Shown here: positions 6,509 through 10,373 of the stretch, one piece after another | How positions within the stretch are numbered: position 1 is the first letter of the stretch | Layout of the letters: each line of letters starts with the position of its first letter | Assembly: GCA_904502045.1 (NCBI GenBank) | Contig: CAJGEB010000022.1 | Span: 1-10,373, forward strand | Direction: 5' to 3' | Origin: an uncultured Oscillospiraceae bacterium | Lineage (GTDB): Bacteria > Bacillota > Clostridia > Oscillospirales > Ruminococcaceae | DNA length: 10,373 nt | Notes under the pieces: generated by a model | Database searches by the model: none | What the model saw: only the letters and a program-made list of their open reading frames with translations | What the model was told of the DNA's origin: nothing | Position numbers and translations under genes: made by a program

Positions 6509-6862
6509 TTATTTTTCTTCGCTGATCTGCTTTGCAAGTTCAACAATTTCAAAAGCGTATTTCTTTTTGCCCTTTTCAAGTATCTTCTTGTAGATGGGAT
6601 AGTTGACGCTCATACCGATAAATCCGATAATGCCGATCACGATGCCGAGAACGGTTAAAGGCAGTGTGCCTCCGATGACCTGCATTGAAAGGCTCATTCC
6701 CGTTCCTGCAACAAGAGACATAACGATACCGAAGGTATATGTGAAGATAGATGCAGGTCTTTTGGCTTTGGCATCAAGCTTACGAAGAGCAACGAGCTTA
6801 GAGTTATCCTTGGGTGCATATTCCTTGGCGATAGATTCTGCGTAAATTTTGTCTGTGTTCAT
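6509..6862 (-). CDS. Two-helix membrane protein of unknown function
   Basis: First gene of the three-gene cassette, 117 aa. The start is set by a perfect AGGAGG (6871-6876) 8 bases before the ATG at 6862; a longer in-frame reading begins upstream of this site and is rejected. The N-terminal 38 residues are charged (AKEYAPKD at 12-19, KLDAKAKRPA at 28-37), followed by two hydrophobic helices at about 39-62 and 66-88 and a charged helical tail (KKILEKGKKKYAFEIVELAK, 92-111). This looks like a small family common in Clostridia; I recall homologues carrying enzyme names such as dihydropteridine reductase, but I see no nucleotide-binding motif or reductase fold, so such a name should not be trusted. 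Its function is not known to me. Confidence 0.82.
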   Translation of the reverse strand: MNTDKIYAESIAKEYAPKDNSKLVALRKLDAKAKRPASIFTYTFGIVMSLVAGTGMSLSMQVIGGTLPLTVLGIVIGIIGFIGMSVNYPIYKKILEKGKKKYAFEIVELAKQISEEK

Positions 6863-6892
6863 TTTATGAACCTCCTTGTGTTTTGTGTCTTC

Positions 6893-6922
6893 ATTATACC
6901 GCGCACAAAAAAGTAAATTGAA
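6893..6922 (-). promoter_or_regulatory. Possible second, proximal promoter of the cassette
   Basis: TATAAT (6893-6898, minus strand) lies about 30 bases before the first cassette gene. The best -35 is TTCAAT (6917-6922) at 18 bases, only 3 of 6 matches. It may work alone or only with help from a bound factor. Confidence 0.4.
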
Positions 6923-6970
6923 CAACAAGGTTATTAGAATCTGTTGAGTTCAGAGTGATAAAGCTATTAA

Positions 6971-6999
6971 ATTATACCTCAAAACCATAATTTTTTCAA
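6971..6999 (-). promoter_or_regulatory. Sigma-A promoter of the TetR/membrane cassette
   Basis: TTGAAA (6994-6999) and TATAAT (6971-6976) on the minus strand are separated by 17 bases. Transcription would start near 6964, leaving a leader of about 100 bases before the first gene, which also contains the second -10 box. No convincing operator palindrome was found in the leader; a short TCTG/CAGA pair near 6945-6955 is the only candidate. Confidence 0.65.
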
Positions 7000-7004
7000 C
7001 CGAA

Positions 7005-7019
7005 TGCAGAACCGTCCCC
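7005..7019. repeat. Fragment resembling a dispersed REP-like motif
   Basis: TGCAGAACCGTCCCC reads on the minus strand as GGGGACGGTTCTGCA. I recall this motif recurring in intergenic positions of many Clostridia, often near ends of REP-associated tyrosine transposase (Y1, IS200-like) elements. Only one copy and no transposase occur here, so it would be a remnant. The recognition is from memory and uncertain. Confidence 0.35.
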
Positions 7020-7047
7020 AAACACCCCTTTAGGCTGCCAATGGCGG

Positions 7048-7095
7048 AAAAATACAAAGAAAAACCTCTCTTGTCTTGGTAGGCAAAAGAGGTTT
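7048..7095 (-). terminator. Second hairpin terminator after tRNA-Arg
   Basis: Inverted arms AAACCTCT (7062-7069) and AGAGGTTT (7088-7095) form an 8-bp stem with an 18-base loop that can pair a little further inside. On the minus strand the stem is followed by a T-rich run ending near 7048. It also has T after the stem on the plus strand, so it may work both ways. It gives a second block between the tRNA and the cassette promoter. Confidence 0.6.
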
Positions 7096-7104
7096 CTTTT
7101 AATG

Positions 7105-7149
7105 AATAATACAAAACGAAGCTCCGCCCTCTTTCGAAAGCGGAGCTTC
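7105..7149 (-). terminator. Rho-independent terminator of tRNA-Arg
   Basis: Perfect 10-bp arms GAAGCTCCGC (7140-7149, read on minus) and GCGGAGCTTC (7118-7127) enclose a 12-base loop and are followed on the minus strand by GTTTTGTATTATT. The first stem base directly follows the encoded CCA of the tRNA, so tRNA and terminator are contiguous. Confidence 0.88.
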
Positions 7150-7226
7150 TGGCGCGCTGTAAGGGACTCGAACCCCTGGCCTACTGGTTCGTAGCCAGTC
7201 ACTCTATCCAACTGAGCTAACAGCGC
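7150..7226 (-). tRNA. tRNA-Arg (anticodon ACG)
   Basis: A full cloverleaf folds by eye on the minus strand: acceptor GCGCTGT with ACAGCGC, D stem GCTC/GAGT, anticodon stem ACTGG/CCAGT with loop CTACGAA (anticodon ACG, read as ICG after A34 deamination), variable region AGGCC, T stem AGGGG/CCCTT with loop TTCGAGT, discriminator G and an encoded CCA. Total 77 bases. The wobble-position deaminase TadA would be needed for it to read CGT, CGC and CGA codons. Confidence 0.97.
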
Positions 7227-7256
7227 GCATTAATCGCGACCAAAATCGCATTTGTT

Positions 7257-7285
7257 ATATTAGCACATAAAATCGCGCGTGTCAA
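7257..7285 (-). promoter_or_regulatory. Sigma-A promoter of tRNA-Arg
   Basis: A perfect TTGACA (7280-7285, minus strand) and TAATAT (7257-7262) are separated by 17 bases. Transcription would start near 7250, about 24 bases before the mature 5' end of the tRNA. The GCGC-rich sequence just after the -10 is in the expected place for a stringent-type discriminator, but I cannot confirm that control. Confidence 0.85.
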
Positions 7286-7298
7286 TCTTTAAAATCGG

Positions 7299-7325
7299 AA
7301 TTTTTAAAATTTTATTTTAAAAATT
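7299..7325. repeat. AT-only 12-bp inverted repeat
   Basis: AATTTTTAAAAT (7299-7310) and its exact complement (7314-7325) are separated by TTT. It begins two bases after the lipoprotein stop and lies 13 bases upstream of the tRNA -35. It could be a weak terminator for the lipoprotein gene, but the stem has no G or C. An UP-element-like role for the tRNA promoter is also possible, since A/T tracts before -35 boost RNA polymerase binding. Confidence 0.55.
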
Positions 7326-7326
7326 A

Positions 7327-8424
7327 CTACTTTTCCTCAAACAAATCGTTTATCTCATCCTGAAGTACGTTTGTGCGTATCATTTCTTCCGCTTCAAGCT
7401 CAAGCAGCATAAAATACTCCCTTATATTTTCATCGGTAGCAATAAATGCCGGTGCAAAAACTATCTCATCTCTGTACTCTGCTCTGAGCACTCCGCCATC
7501 AGCCATTCTGATAGCCGCTTCTATCGCAAGTGCCGGCAGGTCAAGTACCGTTCCCGTCATCGCAAAGCTTACCGTCTGGTCCTGCAGATTAAGCTTGTTC
7601 AAATACTGCAAAAGCTCGATATGCTCACTCGCTCCGACAAATTCGGGGAGTATTCCCCCCGATACTCTTTCGATTATTCGCAGCTCATCCTTGGTCATTC
7701 CCGCAAAAAGTATCGCGTCTACCGTGAAGCTCTCGCTCTCTTCATCGTACAGCTTTGTGAACTCCCTTTTAATATCCTCCTCGTCCCCGGCGCTGACGAG
7801 TACCGTTTCTATGCCGGTGTAGCTTTCAAAAGCATTAAGATAATTCTTGAATCTGTTGCCTCCGTCGGCATCAAGCGGATCCACTACCGCTACCCTTCCC
7901 CGACTCTCAAGCACCCTAGCCGTATACGTCACTACTGCTCTGTCGGTCAGGTAAGAGTCGTAATACATCGACACCACTCCGCTTAACTTGACCTCCGACG
8001 ATATATTTATACACACTATCCCCGCATCAAGCGCTCTGTCTATTACTCCGGTTATTGCTCCGCTTTCACACGGGTATATTACCCATATATCATAATTTTC
8101 TTCAATAGCTCTCTCCATCTGCTCCCTTTGCGTCTGAGCACTACCGTTTGCACTGTAAATTATATATCTCTCTACTATTCCCTCGTTTTTCGCCTCGATT
8201 ACCTCGGCTTCAAAATAATCCTCGTACCCTTTAAAGAGCTCCGACGTCCTCTCCGGAACAAAATATGCAACTCGATAGCCGTATTCCCCTTTATTTTCGC
8301 CCTCCATCGTGAGAGGATAGTCGTTTTTCGTTTGGGACTCCTTCAAAGCGCAGGAACAAAAACACCCCAGCGCAACTATCGCTGCCGTAACTGCACAAAA
8401 CAGCTTCTTTGCAATACCTTTCAT
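7327..8424 (-). CDS. Sugar-binding-type substrate-binding lipoprotein (PBP1-like fold)
   Basis: A 365-aa secreted lipoprotein that resembles periplasmic sugar-binding proteins of ABC transporters (RbsB/LacI-type ligand fold). It has an N-terminal KGIAKK basic start, a hydrophobic core, and lipid-attachment cysteines at 21 (ALGC) or 25 (FCSC). The mature part shows alternating strands and helices: YRVAYFVPERTSELFKGYED at the start, IWVIYPCESGAITGVIDRALDAGIVCINIS, VAVVDPLDADG in the middle and AILFAGMTKDELRII later. No permease or ATPase gene adjoins it, so it may serve a distant transporter or act as a sensor. The start is ATG at 8424, because AGGAGG (8433-8438) lies 8 bases ahead; the in-frame GTG at 8433 overlaps that site. 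The ligand cannot be assigned. Confidence 0.82.
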   Translation of the reverse strand: MKGIAKKLFCAVTAAIVALGCFCSCALKESQTKNDYPLTMEGENKGEYGYRVAYFVPERTSELFKGYEDYFEAEVIEAKNEGIVERYIIYSANGSAQTQREQMERAIEENYDIWVIYPCESGAITGVIDRALDAGIVCINISSEVKLSGVVSMYYDSYLTDRAVVTYTARVLESRGRVAVVDPLDADGGNRFKNYLNAFESYTGIETVLVSAGDEEDIKREFTKLYDEESESFTVDAILFAGMTKDELRIIERVSGGILPEFVGASEHIELLQYLNKLNLQDQTVSFAMTGTVLDLPALAIEAAIRMADGGVLRAEYRDEIVFAPAFIATDENIREYFMLLELEAEEMIRTNVLQDEINDLFEEK

Positions 8425-8448
8425 TTCCTGCACCTCCTTATCCCCTTT

Positions 8449-8477
8449 ATTTTAACTCTTTTTTCTCCGTTTGACAA
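8449..8477 (-). promoter_or_regulatory. Sigma-A promoter of the lipoprotein gene
   Basis: TTGTCA (8472-8477) and TAAAAT (8449-8454) on the minus strand, 5 of 6 matches each, are separated by 17 bases. Transcription would start near 8442, close to the ribosome binding site, leaving a leader of only about 18 bases. Confidence 0.6.
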
Positions 8478-8513
8478 TTACATTTTTATATTTTCTTTTT
8501 CCTTAAAATGAGG

Positions 8514-8519
8514 TATAAT
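8514..8519 (+). promoter_or_regulatory. Possible -10 element for hemW
   Basis: A perfect TATAAT lies 28 bases before the hemW ATG. The sequence 17 bases upstream (TTTTCT) is a poor -35. A TTGACA at 8471-8476 is too far away (37 bases) to pair with it. Confidence 0.45.
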
Positions 8520-8547
8520 TATTACACCTCTTGAAAGGAGCCGTTTT

Positions 8548-9657
8548 ATGCGAAATATCGGAATATACGTCCACACGCCCTTTTGTAAGCAAAAGTGCCC
8601 ATACTGCGATTTTTATTCTCTTGCAGGAAGTGATAATTCCCTGCGCGACAGCTACACCGATACGCTGACAAAAGCAATAGCACTGCTCGGCGAGCGTTAT
8701 CCCTCACAAGCCGATACCCTCTATTTCGGCGGCGGTACTCCCACACTCTTGAAAAGTGAAAATATTTCGAAAATAATTGACTCCTGCCGCTCTGCATTTA
8801 CCCTTTCCGATGCCGAAATAACCCTTGAAGCAAATCCCGAAACGGTAACCGAAGAGGAGCTTTCGGCACTGAAAGTTGCGGGAATCAACCGTCTTTCGAT
8901 GGGACTTCAGTCCGGAGTCGATTCCGAGCTTTCCGCTTTAGGCAGACGGCACAGCTCACTTGATGCAAAACGCGCCGTGGAGCTCGCAAAAGCAGCGGGA
9001 ATAGACAACGTCTCACTCGACCTTATGCTCGGCATCCCCGGACAAACGGTAGAGTCGGCTCTGAAGTCCGCGGAATTTTGCCTTTCCCTCGGTATTCCCC
9101 ACATTTCCGCGTATATGCTGAAGATAGAAAATGGTACTCCTTTTTATAATATCGCCGACTCCCTCGACATTCCCGACGACGACCTCACCGCCGATATTTA
9201 TGAAAATGTAAGCGAGCTGCTCCGAGCGCACGGATTTTTACGGTATGAAATATCAAATTTTGCTCTGCCGGGATTCCAAAGCCGCCACAATCTGAAATAC
9301 TGGAACTGTGAGGAGTATCTCGGAATAGGTCCGTCTGCGCACTCCTTCATCGACGGAAAAAGAATGTTTTTCCCGCGCAGCCTTGACGGGTTCTTGGCTG
9401 AGAAATGTTTTAATATGCAGTACGATTGCGAGGGCGGTTCCGTTGAGGAGTTTATTATGCTCCGCTTGCGCCTCAGCGAAGGACTCTCTTTATCCTCACT
9501 CTCTCAAAGGTACCCCAAAGCCGATATTTCACATATTAAAACCACCGCTCAAAAGCTTAGCGGCTTCGGACTCGTTTTTTTCGACGGAAACAAAATCTCC
9601 CTCACAGACCGCGGAGTTTTAGTTTCAAATTCCGTGATTGCGGAATTTCTCTCCTAA
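8548..9657 (+). CDS. hemW: HemW, radical SAM heme-binding protein (HemN-like)
   Basis: A 369-aa radical SAM enzyme, often labelled oxygen-independent coproporphyrinogen III oxidase but better matched to HemW, a heme-binding protein proposed to deliver heme to target enzymes. The iron-sulfur cluster motif CKQKCPYC (C13, C17, C20) comes right at the N-terminus. The position two after C20, a fourth cysteine in true HemN, is phenylalanine here. GGGTPT is at 61-66, and HNLKYWN at 247-253 matches the HNxxYW heme-binding signature. The C-terminal HemW domain spans about 296-369, and length is typical of HemW. AAGGAG lies 7 bases before the ATG. In B. subtilis hemW precedes hrcA; here it stands alone, followed by a terminator. 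Confidence 0.95.
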   Translation: MRNIGIYVHTPFCKQKCPYCDFYSLAGSDNSLRDSYTDTLTKAIALLGERYPSQADTLYFGGGTPTLLKSENISKIIDSCRSAFTLSDAEITLEANPETVTEEELSALKVAGINRLSMGLQSGVDSELSALGRRHSSLDAKRAVELAKAAGIDNVSLDLMLGIPGQTVESALKSAEFCLSLGIPHISAYMLKIENGTPFYNIADSLDIPDDDLTADIYENVSELLRAHGFLRYEISNFALPGFQSRHNLKYWNCEEYLGIGPSAHSFIDGKRMFFPRSLDGFLAEKCFNMQYDCEGGSVEEFIMLRLRLSEGLSLSSLSQRYPKADISHIKTTAQKLSGFGLVFFDGNKISLTDRGVLVSNSVIAEFLS

Positions 9658-9717
9658 CCTTTACGCTCATTAACGCTTTCAATCCTAAAAAGCTCCGCAC
9701 TCTGAAATACGCCTCAA

Positions 9718-9771
9718 AAAGTTCGCTGCCCGTCCCATTTCAAGCGAACTTTAATTTTTATTTCTTTTTTT
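9718..9771 (+). terminator. Rho-independent terminator after hemW
   Basis: Perfect 10-bp arms AAAGTTCGCT (9718-9727) and AGCGAACTTT (9743-9752) enclose a 15-base loop and are followed by a T-rich run (AATTTTTATTTCTTTTTTT). It lies about 60 bases after the hemW stop and ends the transcript before the nitroreductase promoter. Confidence 0.85.
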
Positions 9772-9801
9772 CTCTTTTTATGCAAAATTTTACCGATTTT
9801 A

Positions 9802-9810
9802 TGTTACAAT
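9802..9810 (+). promoter_or_regulatory. Possible extended -10 promoter of the nitroreductase gene
   Basis: TGTTACAAT, a TG-extended -10 with TACAAT at 9805-9810, lies 33 bases before the ATG. No recognisable -35 is found at 16-18 bases upstream, which is tolerated for extended -10 promoters. Confidence 0.5.
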
Positions 9811-9842
9811 ATATTTTAGATAATTTTTTTGGAGGATTTTTT

Positions 9843-10373
9843 ATGTCTTTAGCTGATTTTAAAGAGCTCGTTGAGTCCTCAAGAAGTGTAAGACGATTCG
9901 CTTCGGCTTCGGGTATCGACCGCGAGCTTCTGCTCTCTTTTATTGATATTGCAAGAGCTACTCCCTCGGCAGTGAATTTTCAACCCATCAAATACAAGAT
10001 ATTCTGCAAAAAAGAGGAGCTTGACGACGTGTTCCCGCGTCTGAAATGGGCGGGACTTCTTAAAGATAAGTTCGCTCCGCAGGCTCCTGACGAGCGCCCC
10101 GAAGGCTACATAGCTATGTTCGTCGATTCCGATATTGCCGCTCCCGAAAACAGCGGTATTGACGTCGGAATATGCGCACAGACTATTATGCTCGCAGCTC
10201 GCAGTGCAGGACTCCACGGCTGTATGCTCGCCGCTTTCGACAAGGATTCCTTCAGAAAGGACCTTGCTCTCCCCGATAATCTTCGCCCCGTACTCATCTT
10301 GGCTTTCGGAAAATCCGCCGAAACCATCGCGCTTGAGGACGCTCAAAACGGCGCGGTAGCCTATTACCGTAAC
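9843..10373 (+). CDS. Nitroreductase-family protein (runs off the right edge)
   Basis: The first 177 codons of an FMN-dependent nitroreductase-type flavoprotein; no stop appears before the window ends. It begins MSLADFKELVESSRSVRRF, and the SRSVRRF motif (13-19) supplies the arginines that bind the FMN phosphate. ATPSAVNFQP (40-49) is the second FMN-contact segment. VGICAQTIMLAARSAGLHGC (107-126) matches the central helix that follows in the family, and ILAFGKSAET (151-160) resembles the C-terminal FMN-binding stretch. It lacks the long insert of larger NfsB-like enzymes and resembles the short nitroreductases of about 170-190 aa, so it is probably nearly complete. GGAGG lies 7 bases before the ATG. 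Substrate unknown. Confidence 0.92.
   Translation, partial: MSLADFKELVESSRSVRRFASASGIDRELLLSFIDIARATPSAVNFQPIKYKIFCKKEELDDVFPRLKWAGLLKDKFAPQAPDERPEGYIAMFVDSDIAAPENSGIDVGICAQTIMLAARSAGLHGCMLAAFDKDSFRKDLALPDNLRPVLILAFGKSAETIALEDAQNGAVAYYRN

Noticed and set aside
6940..6960. A TetR operator palindrome in the cassette leader (TCTG and CAGA around a 7-base centre).
   Set aside because: The arms are only 4 bp, which is expected by chance; TetR operators normally have longer arms.
6996..7211. A 71-codon minus-strand frame running from the tRNA toward the cassette.
   Set aside because: It spans the tRNA-Arg gene and both terminators, so it cannot be a real coding region.
5262..7226. A possible tRNA attachment-site pair: ACAGCGC occurs near 5266-5272 and in the acceptor stem of tRNA-Arg.
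   Set aside because: The match is only 7 bases, lies in the wrong orientation relative to the tRNA 3' end, and there is no integrase gene.
8548..9657. True coproporphyrinogen III dehydrogenase (HemN).
   Set aside because: The fourth cysteine after the cluster motif is missing and the HNxxYW heme-binding signature is present, both pointing to HemW.
9879..10346. A 155-codon minus-strand frame opposite the nitroreductase gene.
   Set aside because: The plus frame has clear FMN-binding motifs and a ribosome binding site; the opposite frame has neither.

Overview
The window looks like chromosomal DNA of an endospore-forming Clostridia (Firmicutes), possibly of the Ruminococcaceae/Oscillospiraceae type. 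The evidence is a complete run of spoIIIAA-AB-AC-AD-AE plus the start of spoIIIAF, a hidden spoVM microgene, strong AGGAGG-type ribosome binding sites, and sigma-A promoters with 17-bp spacers. The genus assignment is only an impression.

Layout. Positions 1-3425 (minus strand) hold the spoIIIA operon, transcribed from about 3460 toward 1. It encodes the mother-cell half of the SpoIIIA-SpoIIQ feeding-tube channel that supports the engulfed forespore. A putative sigma-E promoter lies in the 80-bp divergent gap, back to back with a plus-strand TraX-family membrane protein (3506-4201). Tail-to-tail with traX is a 27-codon minus-strand gene (4212-4295) recognisable as SpoVM, the curvature-sensing peptide that anchors the spore coat; being so small it is easily missed. 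Next comes a short-chain dehydrogenase (4464-5225, plus) with a near-consensus promoter.

Positions 5320-7000 (minus) form a three-gene cassette: a 117-aa two-helix membrane protein, a TetR-family regulator, and a polytopic membrane protein whose start overlaps the regulator's stop by 8 bases. Its codon choice differs from the other minus-strand genes. It lies downstream of a tRNA-Arg(ACG) gene (7150-7226, minus) and is separated from it by two tandem hairpin terminators.

Further right are a stand-alone sugar-binding-type lipoprotein (7327-8424, minus), the divergent radical-SAM gene hemW (8548-9657, plus) with its terminator, and the first 177 codons of a nitroreductase-family gene (9843 to the edge, plus).

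How the parts relate. spoIIIA and spoVM are both sporulation functions expressed in the mother cell in known spore formers, so positions 3425-4330 join two sporulation transcription units around a divergent traX. The remaining genes look like independent short units. Outside the cassette the plus strand is biased to pyrimidines: plus genes favour C/T-ending codons and spoIIIA favours A/G-ending codons, which suggests the minus strand is the replication leading strand. I see no phage, insertion sequence, CRISPR array or defence system. No clearly new system is evident; the least explained item is the TetR/membrane cassette.
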